A stretch of DNA of 64,000 nucleotides from JBCFBK01 sp038562555 (GTDB lineage Bacteria; Bacteroidota; Bacteroidia; Bacteroidales; Prolixibacteraceae). The stretch is from positions 1 to 64,000 of the forward strand of contig JBCFBK010000014.1 in the NCBI GenBank assembly GCA_038562555.1, given 5' to 3'. The stretch's first letter is position 1; each line of letters begins with the position of its first letter. Positions 1-9,151 of the stretch are shown one piece after another. The notes under the pieces are model-generated. The model was not told the origin of the DNA. It did not search any database and was given only the letters and a program-made list of their open reading frames with translations. The translations under genes and the position numbers were made by a program.

Positions 1-177
1 CAGATGCCTAAAGACGCCAGTAAAATGTTTGGCAAAAATACAAGCAACTTCCTTGAATTGCTGATCGCCGACGACGGAAGCCTGAAGCTTGACTTTGACG
101 ATGAAATCGTACGGACAACCTACATCACGCACCAGGGAATCATTTATAATGAACGTGTTAAATCTGTAATCGGTTAA
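1..177 (+). CDS. pntA: NAD(P) transhydrogenase subunit alpha, 3' end (partial)
   Basis: Open from the window edge, 58 codons then TAA. It ends two bases before the membrane subunit of the same enzyme, so it is read as the C-terminus of the soluble NAD-binding alpha-1 subunit of the proton-translocating transhydrogenase. The visible residues (LLIADDGSLKLDFDDEI then a stretch containing THQG) resemble the end of PntA domain I. The NAD-binding part lies outside the window, so the call rests mainly on gene order pntA1-pntA2-pntB. Confidence 0.85.
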   Translation, partial: QMPKDASKMFGKNTSNFLELLIADDGSLKLDFDDEIVRTTYITHQGIIYNERVKSVIG

Positions 178-179
178 AA

Positions 180-503
180 ATGGAACAAATACTTCAGTTT
201 TTCTTTATCTATAAGGAAGCCATCTTTGCAATCGCGCTTTCCGTCTTTTTGGGTATCGAAGTTATTTCACATGTCCCATCGGTGCTGCATACTCCCCTGA
301 TGTCGGGCGCAAACGCCATCAGCGGCGTGATCATCATTGGCGGCATTATTCTGGTTGGTCATACGAACACCTCCCGGATATCACTTGAACTGGTGCTGGG
401 CATCCTGGCCATCATCTTCGGAACGCTGAACGTGGTGGGGGGCTTTGTGGTGACCGACCGCATGCTGGAAATGTTTAAAAAGAAAAAAACGGGGAGGGCA
501 TAA
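180..503 (+). CDS. pntA2: NAD(P) transhydrogenase subunit alpha 2 (membrane part)
   Basis: A 107-residue membrane protein with about three hydrophobic segments and the family motif HTPLMSGANAISG near residue 38. In the family this short polypeptide forms part of the proton channel (domain II) of transhydrogenase, which uses the proton gradient to drive hydride transfer from NADH to NADP+. A separate alpha-2 chain is usual in many bacteria, whereas E. coli fuses it to alpha-1. Its stop overlaps the pntB start by one base (TAATG), which indicates translational coupling. Confidence 0.95.
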   Translation: MEQILQFFFIYKEAIFAIALSVFLGIEVISHVPSVLHTPLMSGANAISGVIIIGGIILVGHTNTSRISLELVLGILAIIFGTLNVVGGFVVTDRMLEMFKKKKTGRA

Positions 504-1945
504 TGGATACGATTATCGGAACACTAAACGGAACGCCTTTTACGCGGGGAGAAGCTATTCTCGAACTAAGCTACCTGATCGCCGCCCTGCTTTTTGTATA
601 CGGCTTAAAGCTGCTCAGCCATCCGGAAACGGCCCGTAAGGGAAACATCTACGCCGGAGCCGGCATGCTTCTGGGTATGATCACAACAATCCTGCTCCAC
701 AAAAACAATAACGGACAAGGAATTCCCCTGTCGAATGTTGTCGTCATCCTGCTTGCTATCGGAGTGGGCTCAGTGGTTGGCTGGATTTTTGCCCGGCGGG
801 TGAAAATGACGGCGATGCCTCAACTGGTGTCCTTTTTCAATGCAACGGGAGGAGCAGCTTCCATGCTGGTTGCCCTGCTTGAATTCCCCAATGCCGATCT
901 AAACGATCTGAAATCGGTGCTGGTAACCCTCCTCGGACTGGTTATCGGAGCAATTGCATTCAGCGGAAGTATGATTGCTTACGGTAAATTAGACGGGAAG
1001 GTGGGTGACATCCGCTCAGTAACCATAAAATACGTGAATCTCTTTCTACTGGCAGTAACGGTGGGACTGATCGTCTATATCCTGTTTATGGGCGGGCAGG
1101 CCGGTGATCTTGGTTGGGCAGTCTATCTGCTGATGGTAATTTCACTCTTATACGGGGTTCTTTTTGTCATGCCCATCGGAGGAGCTGACATGCCGGTGGT
1201 CATATCGCTGCTCAACAGTCTGACAGGTATTGCCGCTGCCATGGCCGGATTTATCTACAACAATCAGGCGATGATACTGGGAGGAATACTCGTCGGAGCC
1301 GCAGGAACGATACTTACCATCCTGATGTGCAAGGCGATGAACCGGTCATTGCTTAACGTGATCGTTGGCGCCTTCGGAGGTGGCACCAGCGCTGCCGGCG
1401 GGAAGGAAGAAGGAGAACAGAAGGAAACCACACTCAGTGATGCCGCCATTCTTTTAAGCTATTCACAAAATGTGGTGATCGTTCCGGGATATGGACTGGC
1501 GGTTGCTCAGGCACAGCACGCCTGCCATGAACTGGATGTACTGCTGTCCGGTAAAGGGGTGAACGTTCGTTATGCCATCCACCCGGTTGCCGGACGCATG
1601 CCCGGCCATATGAACGTCTTGCTCGCAGAAGCAGACGTACCTTACGGCCAATTGGTTGAAATGGACTCCATCAATCCCGATATGCCTAATACCGATGTCG
1701 TTCTGGTTATTGGGGCCAATGATGTGGTAAATCCCGCTGCCATCAACGATCCGGGTAGTCCCATTGCAGGAATGCCCATTATCCGGGCTTTCGAAGCCAA
1801 AAATATCCTGGTCATGAAACGCGGACGTGGCAAAGGTTATGCCGGTATCGAAAATGAGCTTTTCACAGGCGAAAAGACCCGCCTGCTTTACGGGAACGCT
1901 AAAGAGACCCTTCAAAACCTCGTCAGCGAAATAAAAAACCTTTAA
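503..1945 (+). CDS. pntB: NAD(P) transhydrogenase subunit beta
   Basis: 480 residues, close to the usual PntB length. The first 280 or so residues are a run of hydrophobic helices (rest of domain II). The C-terminal 180 residues are the NADP(H)-binding domain III, with the nucleotide-binding segment PGYGLAVAQAQH, the segment AIHPVAGRMPGHMNVLLAEA and the VLVIGANDVVNPAA motif. It completes the pntA1-pntA2-pntB operon. The enzyme sits in the inner membrane and supplies NADPH for biosynthesis, which fits the NADPH-consuming arginine and proline genes in the window. Confidence 0.97.
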   Translation: MDTIIGTLNGTPFTRGEAILELSYLIAALLFVYGLKLLSHPETARKGNIYAGAGMLLGMITTILLHKNNNGQGIPLSNVVVILLAIGVGSVVGWIFARRVKMTAMPQLVSFFNATGGAASMLVALLEFPNADLNDLKSVLVTLLGLVIGAIAFSGSMIAYGKLDGKVGDIRSVTIKYVNLFLLAVTVGLIVYILFMGGQAGDLGWAVYLLMVISLLYGVLFVMPIGGADMPVVISLLNSLTGIAAAMAGFIYNNQAMILGGILVGAAGTILTILMCKAMNRSLLNVIVGAFGGGTSAAGGKEEGEQKETTLSDAAILLSYSQNVVIVPGYGLAVAQAQHACHELDVLLSGKGVNVRYAIHPVAGRMPGHMNVLLAEADVPYGQLVEMDSINPDMPNTDVVLVIGANDVVNPAAINDPGSPIAGMPIIRAFEAKNILVMKRGRGKGYAGIENELFTGEKTRLLYGNAKETLQNLVSEIKNL

Positions 1946-2048
1946 AAAGCCGGAAAAAAATTCACGAATCGGCGGTACATTCGACAGACCGAACGAATTT
2001 ATTTGCCTATTTTGCACTTGCGTTTAATACCCTGCTAAACAAAAACGT

Positions 2049-2708
2049 ATGCAAAAAGCGGTTAAATTCTTTTTCGCGGGAATTTTCTTCCTGCTTTCGT
2101 TCACTCTGTTGGCACAGGACAAAGGTGAGTTCAGTATCGGCGCTGATCTTGTTAACCGGTATATCTGGCGAGGCACAAATGTCGGTGGCAAGAGTTTACA
2201 TATCCAGCCAGGAGCGACTTTTACGTACAAAAACATTGAACTGGGATCATGGGGAAGCTATGGACTCAGCAACGATTTTAAGGAGTATGATTTTTACGCG
2301 GCATATTCCCTGAATAAGTTTGCCTTAACGTTTTCCAACTACAATTGCCCGACCGATGAGCCCGGAGTTCCCACATCGTTCATTGAAGCGGCGCTTTCAT
2401 ATGAAGGAAACGGGAAAATACCTGTTTACGCGAACACTTACCAGTATTTCTATAACGATGACGGTACTTATATTGACTTCGGGCTTAAAATAAACTCCCG
2501 GCATAAGCTTCCGATGGATCTTAATTTGGGATTTACACCCTGGAAAGGCTCTTACGCCAGCCAGGCAGCAATCCTGAATGTCAGTTATACCGTCAGTTAT
2601 GATATTCCTGTTTCAAAGGAGTTTAGGATACCGGTGTTTTCTTCGCTGGTCGTCAATCCTGACATGGAGAAAGTTTATTTCGCGGCAGGCATTTCGTTCT
2701 ATTTGTAA
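2049..2708 (+). CDS. TorF-like outer-membrane porin (paralogue 1)
   Basis: 219 residues with a signal peptide (KKAVKFFFAGIFFLLSFTLLAQ) and alternating beta-strand character ending in an aromatic residue plus Leu, as expected for a small outer-membrane barrel. An early motif, IGADLVNRYIWRGTN, and a late motif, PVFSSLVVNPDMEKVYFAAG, match the protein at 41232-41915 (GADIVSNYIWRGTK, PVSGQVILNPDKEQLYVVVG), so the two are paralogues. This family is annotated as TorF-type putative porin. It lies about 100 bp after pntB. What it transports is unknown. Confidence 0.75.
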   Translation: MQKAVKFFFAGIFFLLSFTLLAQDKGEFSIGADLVNRYIWRGTNVGGKSLHIQPGATFTYKNIELGSWGSYGLSNDFKEYDFYAAYSLNKFALTFSNYNCPTDEPGVPTSFIEAALSYEGNGKIPVYANTYQYFYNDDGTYIDFGLKINSRHKLPMDLNLGFTPWKGSYASQAAILNVSYTVSYDIPVSKEFRIPVFSSLVVNPDMEKVYFAAGISFYL

Positions 2709-2809
2709 GCTGGTTCGGTGAGCCGGCCGCTCAAAGGCAATTCGCTACCGCTCACTGCAACAGGAACCTTTAAAGATAACTAACTGTTATTGTCTTCAGG
2801 CAGGCTAAT

Positions 2810-2899
2810 TTATTCGTAAATTTCGCTGTGCGCAATTTATTCCCGTTCGGCAAAGCTCAAACAAGTTTGGCTTTGCTCTCTCTTATTCGTAAATTTACT
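2810..2899 (+). promoter_or_regulatory. Upstream region of lhr: repeated AT box and hairpin
   Basis: The 14-mer TTATTCGTAAATTT occurs twice, at 2810-2823 and 2883-2896; the second copy ends 5 bp before the lhr start. Between them at 2850-2876 lies a strong inverted repeat, arms GCAAAGC and GCTTTGC, with an inner CAAAC/GTTTG pair around an AA loop. TAAATTT plus C or A is close to the Bacteroidota -7 box TAnnTTTG. I recall similar hairpin-plus-TTATTCGTA sequences ahead of genes in other Bacteroidales, but this was not checked. Confidence 0.5.
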
Positions 2900-2901
2900 G
2901 C

Positions 2902-5900
2902 ATGTCGTTAAATCACTTTCATAGTGCCGTAGTCAGGTGGTTTGAAAAAAGCTTTCAGGCCCCGACCGGTGTGCAGATAGAGGCATGGGAATCCATTAAG
3001 CCCGGCGCCCACACCTTGATCGTCGCCCCAACCGGTTCGGGAAAAACACTGGCCGCCTTCCTTGCTGCTATTGACGAACTGGTCAGACAGGGACTGCAGG
3101 GAACGCTGGAACCGGTCACACAGGTTGTTTATATTTCGCCGCTGAAAGCCCTCAGCAACGACATTGAACGCAACCTGCAGCTCCCGCTAAAAGGGATCAA
3201 AAAGGAACTTGAAGATGAAAGTCTGCCTCCCGTTAATATAAAAGTCATGGTCAGGACCGGCGATACCACAGCGGCAGAACGGACGGGCATGATCAAACAT
3301 CCGCCCCATATCCTGGTAACAACGCCCGAATCGCTTTATCTCCTGCTCACCAGTATAAACGGGCGCAAGATGCTTGGGAGTGTTCACACATTGATCATCG
3401 ACGAGATCCATGCCCTGGTAGGCGATAAAAGAGGGTCTCACCTGGCGCTGAGCGTAGAACGGCTGGAAGCGCTAACAACAAAGCCCATACAGCGCATTGG
3501 ACTTTCCGCCACCCAGAAACCGGTAGAAGAGGTGGCTCGTTTCCTCACAGGCTCTGCGCCTGGTAAGCCGGTCAACTGCAGGATTGTTGATACCGGCCAT
3601 TCCCGGGAGCTTCATTTATCAATCGAAGTTCCCCGCTCCCCGCTTACAGCCGTTATGGCCAATGAAGTCTGGGAAGAAATTTATGACAAACTGATTGAGT
3701 TGATCGCCACGCATGAAACAACGCTCATTTTTGTCAACACCCGGCGACTCGCCGAGCGCTTATCACACAATCTGAACGAACGGCTCGGTCCCGGCCAGGT
3801 ACTGGCTCACCACGGCAGTATGTCGAAAGAACGACGGCTCGATGCCGAAAGCAAGCTTAAGACAGGTTCGCTGAAAGCCCTGGTAGCTACCGCATCTATG
3901 GAACTGGGTATTGACGTGGGCGCCATCGACCTGGTATGCCAGATCGGAGCGCCACACTCCATCGCCACTTTTCTGCAGCGGGTGGGCCGCTCCGGCCACA
4001 GCGTAAACAAAATCCCCAAAGGCATCCTTTTCCCCCTCACCCTGGACGAGCTGATCGACTGCGTGGCCATCCTCGATGCGATTCGTCATGGCGGGCTGGA
4101 CCGGATCATCATTCCTGAAAAACCGCTCGACGTGCTGGCCCAGCAGATTGTGGCCGAAACAGCCAACAAGGAATACACCGAAGCAGAACTGTTCGCTTTA
4201 GTCACAAAAACTTATCCGTATCACAACCTGAGCCGGAAGGAATTCGACGAGGTAGTCACCATGATGGCGGAGGGCTACGCCAGCGGCAAAGGCCGGAGGG
4301 GCGCATATCTTTACCACGACAGGATCAACCAAAAGATCAAGGGCCGCAAAGGCGCCCGCCTCACGGCAACGATCTCGGGGGGAGCTATCCCCGACAATTT
4401 TGAATTTGATGTCGTGCTGGAACCCGAGAATGTTTTCCTCGGCACCGTCAACGAAGATTTTGCCATGGAAAGTATTCCCGATGACATTTTCCAGTTGGGA
4501 AACAACTCCTGGAAAATACTCCGGATCGAAAACGGAAAAGTGCGGGTGGCAGATGCTGCGGGCCAGCCGCCGAATATTCCGTTCTGGCTGGGAGAAGCAC
4601 CTGGCAGGACCAGGGAGCTCTCGCTGGCAGTTTCGCAGCTAAGGAGTGAAATTGCCGAAAAAACTGCCAGTTTGGTGATTTTACCGACTGCCCGGGAAGA
4701 TGAAGCGACCTTAAATCATCTTCAACGCGAGGAGGCCATTAAATGGCTTGTCCGCGAAAAAGGAGTATCGCCCGCGGTGGCCGGACAGCTCATTGATTAT
4801 CTTGCTGCAGCCCAGGCTGCCCTGGGCGCCATGCCCTCGCAGGAGGAAATCGTGATGGAACGTTTCTTTGATGAGGCGGGCGATATGCACCTGGTAATCC
4901 ATTCGCCCTTCGGCAGCCGGTTAAATAAAGCCTGGGGACTGGCTTTACGCAAGCGTTTTTGCCGGAAGTTCAACTTTGAACTCCAGGCCGCAGCCAATGA
5001 TAACGCCATTATTTTATCGTTAGGCCCTACCCATAGTTTCCCGCTGGAGGAAGTATTCAATTACCTCAGTCCGGCGACGGTCCGCAACATCCTGATCCAG
5101 GCCCTGCTCGATGCACCGGTATTTGGGATCCGCTGGCGCTGGAATGCTTCACGGGCCCTGGCGGTGACCAGACGAAGCGGTGGTAAAAAAATCCCGGCCC
5201 AACTCCAGCGCATGCAGGCCGAAGATCTGGTGGCGCAGGTGTTTCCCGACCAGCTGGCCTGTCTCGAAAATATTGCCGGCGACCGGGAGGTTCCCGATCA
5301 TCCGCTGGTCACCCAGACCATTCACGATTGCCTGTACGAGGCCATGGATATTGAAGGACTGGAACACCTCCTGAAAAAAATAAAAAATAAAAAAGTCAGG
5401 CTGGTGGCCCGGGATCTGAAAGAACCTTCTCCCCTTGCCCATGAGATCATCACCGCCAAACCATACGCCTTCCTCGACGATGCACCGATTGAAGAACGGA
5501 GAACGCTGGCTGTCAGGAACAGGCGCTGGTTGTCGCCGGCTGATGCTGCAAATATTGGCAAGCTGGACCCTCAAGCCATTGAAGCCGTGAAAGAAGAAGC
5601 CTGGCCCAAAGCCGAAAATGCCGACGAATTGCACGATGCCCTGCTTCTCTCAGGTTTTATAACCAGTGAAGAAGCTGCAGCAAAAAACTGGGGTCTTCTT
5701 TTTGAAGAACTGGTTCGTGACAACCGGGCAACCAGGCTCATACCCGACGATTCCGGATCGTTGCTGATCGCTGCCGAAAATCTCCCGCTGGTCAGGGAGG
5801 TTTACCCCGGGAAAGAAATCCGCCCGGAGCTAACGCTTCCCGAACGATTATCCCGGGAACTTCCGCCGGAAAAGGATCCGTTAACCGAAATAATCCGGGG

Positions 5901-7281
5901 AAGACTGGAAATTACCGGGCCGACAACCGCGGAAAGCCTAAGTAATCTGATGCAATTGCCTACTGAAGCAATTAACCAGGCACTTTACCGGCTGGAGAAT
6001 GAAGGGTTCGTTCTGAGGGGTAATTTTAGCGGCAAGGACAAGGCAGAATGGTGTGAACGCCGGTTGCTTGCCCGGATCCACCGCTATACGATCAGAAAGT
6101 TGCGCAGTGAGATCCAGCCTGTTTCTTCGGCCGACTATATGCGCTTCTTATTTTCGTGGCACCAGATAATGCCGGGCACCCAGGCGCAGGGCCCCACAGC
6201 CCTGGAGCATGTGCTGCAAAAACTGGAAGGTTATGAAGCGCCGGCCGCGGCCTGGGAAGGCGATATTCTGCCTGCCCGTGTAGCTGATTACGACTATCAG
6301 TGGCTCGATATGCTTTGTGTGGCAGGAAAAATCAGTTGGGGCCGTTTCAGGACCTCTGTCATGGCCGATAAAGAGCGGAAAATGACACCCCCCATAAAAA
6401 CCACACCGGTTTCCTTTGTCAGCCGCAGGCACCTCGATAGCTGGAAAAGCAGGCAATCGGCAACTGTCGATTCGTTAGCGGATGTCGTTTCTCCGAAAGC
6501 CGCGCAGGTTTTTGCTGTTTTGCAGTCGCAGGGCGCTTTGTTCTTTGATGACATCATCCGCAAAACCGGTCTTTTTCAATCCCAGGGGGAAGATGTGCTG
6601 GGCGAGCTGATCAGTGCCGGACTTATCACCTCCGATTCGTTCACCGGACTGCGCGCCCTGCTGCTGCCCGATAAGTTTAAAACCAATGCCGGCAGCCGCC
6701 GTGATACCGGACTTTTTTCCATGAACTATGCCGGGCGCTGGTCGCTGCTCACCAACATGACGGAAGAAGGTATTCTGCATGATCCCCAGGCCGAAACCGA
6801 AACTATCGCGTGGGCACTTTTGCGACGGTACGGCATCCTGTTCCGGCGACTGGCCGAAAAAGAAAATCTTGCCCCGCCATGGCGGGATCTGGTTCGCGTA
6901 CTTCGATTGCTGGAGCTGCAGGGACAAATACGGGGAGGACGTTTCGTCGAGGGGGTATGGGGCGAACAGTTTGCGCTGCCTGAGGCAATTACCGGGTTAC
7001 GACAGATCGTGAAAACTGAAAAAAGCGGAATGCTGGTTGCGGTCAGCGCAGCCGATCCACTCAACCTCACCGGAGTACTCAGCCCGGGCAAGCGTGTTCC
7101 CGGATACTTCGGCAACCGGATCCTTTACCGCGACGGCGTTCCTGTGGCAATTAAGGAGGCTAAGGAAATCCAGTTTCTGATTGAACCGGAACAAAAGGAG
7201 AAGTGGGATCTTCAAACCAAATTGGTAAAGCGGACCATCTCTCCCCGCCTCCGAAAGTACCTGGGCAAGGGGGTTTATTAG
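2902..7281 (+). CDS. lhr: Lhr-family large ATP-dependent DNA helicase
   Basis: 1459 residues, the size of full-length Lhr rather than the short form. RecA-like domain 1 carries Walker A (APTGSGKT, about residue 42), the DEIH box (about 167) and GLSAT. Domain 2 carries HHGSMSKERR, ATASMELGIDVG and QRVGRSGH. The long C-terminal part corresponds to the winged-helix and Lhr-specific domains. Lhr enzymes translocate 3'-5' on single-stranded DNA and unwind DNA or RNA-DNA hybrids during repair. Its stop overlaps the stop of the convergent PNGase F-like gene by a few bases. Confidence 0.95.
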   Translation: MSLNHFHSAVVRWFEKSFQAPTGVQIEAWESIKPGAHTLIVAPTGSGKTLAAFLAAIDELVRQGLQGTLEPVTQVVYISPLKALSNDIERNLQLPLKGIKKELEDESLPPVNIKVMVRTGDTTAAERTGMIKHPPHILVTTPESLYLLLTSINGRKMLGSVHTLIIDEIHALVGDKRGSHLALSVERLEALTTKPIQRIGLSATQKPVEEVARFLTGSAPGKPVNCRIVDTGHSRELHLSIEVPRSPLTAVMANEVWEEIYDKLIELIATHETTLIFVNTRRLAERLSHNLNERLGPGQVLAHHGSMSKERRLDAESKLKTGSLKALVATASMELGIDVGAIDLVCQIGAPHSIATFLQRVGRSGHSVNKIPKGILFPLTLDELIDCVAILDAIRHGGLDRIIIPEKPLDVLAQQIVAETANKEYTEAELFALVTKTYPYHNLSRKEFDEVVTMMAEGYASGKGRRGAYLYHDRINQKIKGRKGARLTATISGGAIPDNFEFDVVLEPENVFLGTVNEDFAMESIPDDIFQLGNNSWKILRIENGKVRVADAAGQPPNIPFWLGEAPGRTRELSLAVSQLRSEIAEKTASLVILPTAREDEATLNHLQREEAIKWLVREKGVSPAVAGQLIDYLAAAQAALGAMPSQEEIVMERFFDEAGDMHLVIHSPFGSRLNKAWGLALRKRFCRKFNFELQAAANDNAIILSLGPTHSFPLEEVFNYLSPATVRNILIQALLDAPVFGIRWRWNASRALAVTRRSGGKKIPAQLQRMQAEDLVAQVFPDQLACLENIAGDREVPDHPLVTQTIHDCLYEAMDIEGLEHLLKKIKNKKVRLVARDLKEPSPLAHEIITAKPYAFLDDAPIEERRTLAVRNRRWLSPADAANIGKLDPQAIEAVKEEAWPKAENADELHDALLLSGFITSEEAAAKNWGLLFEELVRDNRATRLIPDDSGSLLIAAENLPLVREVYPGKEIRPELTLPERLSRELPPEKDPLTEIIRGRLEITGPTTAESLSNLMQLPTEAINQALYRLENEGFVLRGNFSGKDKAEWCERRLLARIHRYTIRKLRSEIQPVSSADYMRFLFSWHQIMPGTQAQGPTALEHVLQKLEGYEAPAAAWEGDILPARVADYDYQWLDMLCVAGKISWGRFRTSVMADKERKMTPPIKTTPVSFVSRRHLDSWKSRQSATVDSLADVVSPKAAQVFAVLQSQGALFFDDIIRKTGLFQSQGEDVLGELISAGLITSDSFTGLRALLLPDKFKTNAGSRRDTGLFSMNYAGRWSLLTNMTEEGILHDPQAETETIAWALLRRYGILFRRLAEKENLAPPWRDLVRVLRLLELQGQIRGGRFVEGVWGEQFALPEAITGLRQIVKTEKSGMLVAVSAADPLNLTGVLSPGKRVPGYFGNRILYRDGVPVAIKEAKEIQFLIEPEQKEKWDLQTKLVKRTISPRLRKYLGKGVY

Positions 7282-8981
7282 CGGTCTGATCCGATCTCAC
7301 CGATCAGAACACCCGATACGTTCCAGGCGCTGAACATGCCATGTTCGGAAGGTCCGAGCGGAATAAAAACCTGCATGGTATGCTTTCCCGGCTTCAATGC
7401 CGTTACAGGCACATACAGCGGATGGGAAACCGTCCCGGGACACCAGCCGGACCTGCTGTAGTCGGACGACGACAGTCCGTTCCAGAAGTTCCCCGATGCG
7501 GGATTATAGGCCCTGTAAGTGGCACAATCAGTCCGCCATGGGGTAAACTCAAAAAAGGGTTCCGAATCCAAAAACAGTTCATTCGTTTTGGGAACAAATT
7601 CATCGCCTCCGCCCCAGCCTCCGTGTCCGGTAGAAATATAGCGGAAGGTCAGATTTTTCACGCCCGCAGGAACATCAAAGCTCACGTTCAGGCTGTCATT
7701 GTTAAACATGGTACCATAGGTCTGCCCCGCCATCTCCAGAACGTTGGTGGTAGTAAACAAGGGTTTGATCCAGTACTTTTTTGGCTCCTGTCCGACCACT
7801 TCCCGTTCATTCAGATGATACTTCAGGTTCAGGCTCACCCGATGCCCACCCCCGTCATAGTTCCCAATAAATACGCCGATCCAGCTCTCTCCCCGCAGCA
7901 GGGGAAGCAGCTCAGAAACATCCTGCTTGTACAGTGTCGTATCTTCCCATGCAATGCCCACATCACGTTTGTCATTAAAATGATGGATGCCAAAAGGCGT
8001 AAAAAAACGGATCAGCTCCACAATCGGCGAATAAGTTTCGGTGGCCACGACACCCTGATAAACCTTCCCTTCTTTACTGAAGTATTTTGGCAACGAATCA
8101 GCTCCAAACTTAAGTCCGTCCAAAAAGCTATGCGGCTGACCGACCGGGATGACAAACACGGAACCGGTACGGTCGTAAGCATCGCCGGCCGATTGCTGTT
8201 TGAGTTCTGCAAAAACGCTTGTGCCGTCGGGTACATCAGGAAGACTCACTTTCCTGACGATGACAGTCCCCCCTGCATAACGGTAGGTATAATCCATGCA
8301 ATCACCCTGAGGATTTTCAATCTTAGCTCCCCAGTTGATCTGCTGCCCGTCAAATACCCGAATATCCTTCACAAAAGCATTGGCAACTTTTAGCCGGTAC
8401 TGCACCGCCGAAACCTCCCGGCCCGGATTGGAGGGTAGAAGGTTTTGAGGCTTCGTCTCCGTGTCGATATCTATTTTTTTGGCAATCATTCCGGCGTTCC
8501 CGTTCCTGACATATTTCATAACCAGTCCTCCGGGAAAAGGGAACGTCAGCGTCGGACCGCCGGCTATTCCGGCATCTGTACTAACCCATATTTCAATCTT
8601 ATTGGAGAACGACGTCCCGGTATACTTCCGGCAAACATAACCCAGTATCTTTTCAGTAGTGCCATCAGGCTGAAACCCGTCAACAGCATTGAAATCTTCT
8701 GTTGTGAAAATCCGTTCCCCGTTCATAAAAGTGGCATACTGGCTGATTTTCCCGACCCTGAAATCCATGAATGATTCCTCCTTTGGCACTTCGGGAATTA
8801 ATTTTTTCCCCGACTGGTCGGTAACCAAACGCGCAACGCCGTCTGAATAATTCAGAATCAGTTGCCTCTCGCTTTCCGGTTCTTCCCGTTGAGGATAACC
8901 GCCGTAAATAACTTCCCCGCTCTTCTGGGCCTGACACCAGACAGTCAGGCTTATAAAAATAACTGCTAATATGACTTTCAT
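7278..8981 (-). CDS. Secreted PNGase F-like N-glycanase with GLPGLI-like N-terminal domain
   Basis: 567 residues from the ATG at 8981, chosen because a signal peptide follows (KVILAVIFISLTVWCQAQ); an ATG at 9026 would add 15 residues without purpose. Residues 25-170 resemble the GLPGLI family (EIWVSTDAGIAGGP then FPGGLVMKY). Residues 235-565 match both halves of peptide-N4-(N-acetylglucosaminyl)asparagine amidase F. The three catalytic acids of Elizabethkingia PNGase F (D60, E118, E206) appear to correspond to D270 (GDAYDRTGSV), E365 (RGESWIG) and E461 (GDEFVPKTNE). It should release N-glycans from glycoproteins in the periplasm or outside. It is monocistronic and convergent with lhr. Confidence 0.85.
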   Translation of the reverse strand: MKVILAVIFISLTVWCQAQKSGEVIYGGYPQREEPESERQLILNYSDGVARLVTDQSGKKLIPEVPKEESFMDFRVGKISQYATFMNGERIFTTEDFNAVDGFQPDGTTEKILGYVCRKYTGTSFSNKIEIWVSTDAGIAGGPTLTFPFPGGLVMKYVRNGNAGMIAKKIDIDTETKPQNLLPSNPGREVSAVQYRLKVANAFVKDIRVFDGQQINWGAKIENPQGDCMDYTYRYAGGTVIVRKVSLPDVPDGTSVFAELKQQSAGDAYDRTGSVFVIPVGQPHSFLDGLKFGADSLPKYFSKEGKVYQGVVATETYSPIVELIRFFTPFGIHHFNDKRDVGIAWEDTTLYKQDVSELLPLLRGESWIGVFIGNYDGGGHRVSLNLKYHLNEREVVGQEPKKYWIKPLFTTTNVLEMAGQTYGTMFNNDSLNVSFDVPAGVKNLTFRYISTGHGGWGGGDEFVPKTNELFLDSEPFFEFTPWRTDCATYRAYNPASGNFWNGLSSSDYSRSGWCPGTVSHPLYVPVTALKPGKHTMQVFIPLGPSEHGMFSAWNVSGVLIGEIGSDR

Positions 8982-9151
8982 CGTTGTTATGCTTTTTGTG
9001 TATAACGGCACAAAGTAAATGATCAACAGGCAATGAAAAAAAACTTTTCCGTTATTTATTTGAGCCAGCCCGGTGACTTCCGAAGGAGATAATTTTACCC
9101 GGGGAATGCTTTTACCTGTATTATGCTTATTTTTATAAAAATCTTAAGGCG

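Noticed and set aside
7341..8393. 350-residue open frame on the plus strand
   Set aside because: It is antisense to the PNGase F-like gene, which has a signal peptide and catalytic motifs; the plus-strand product is low in recognisable features.
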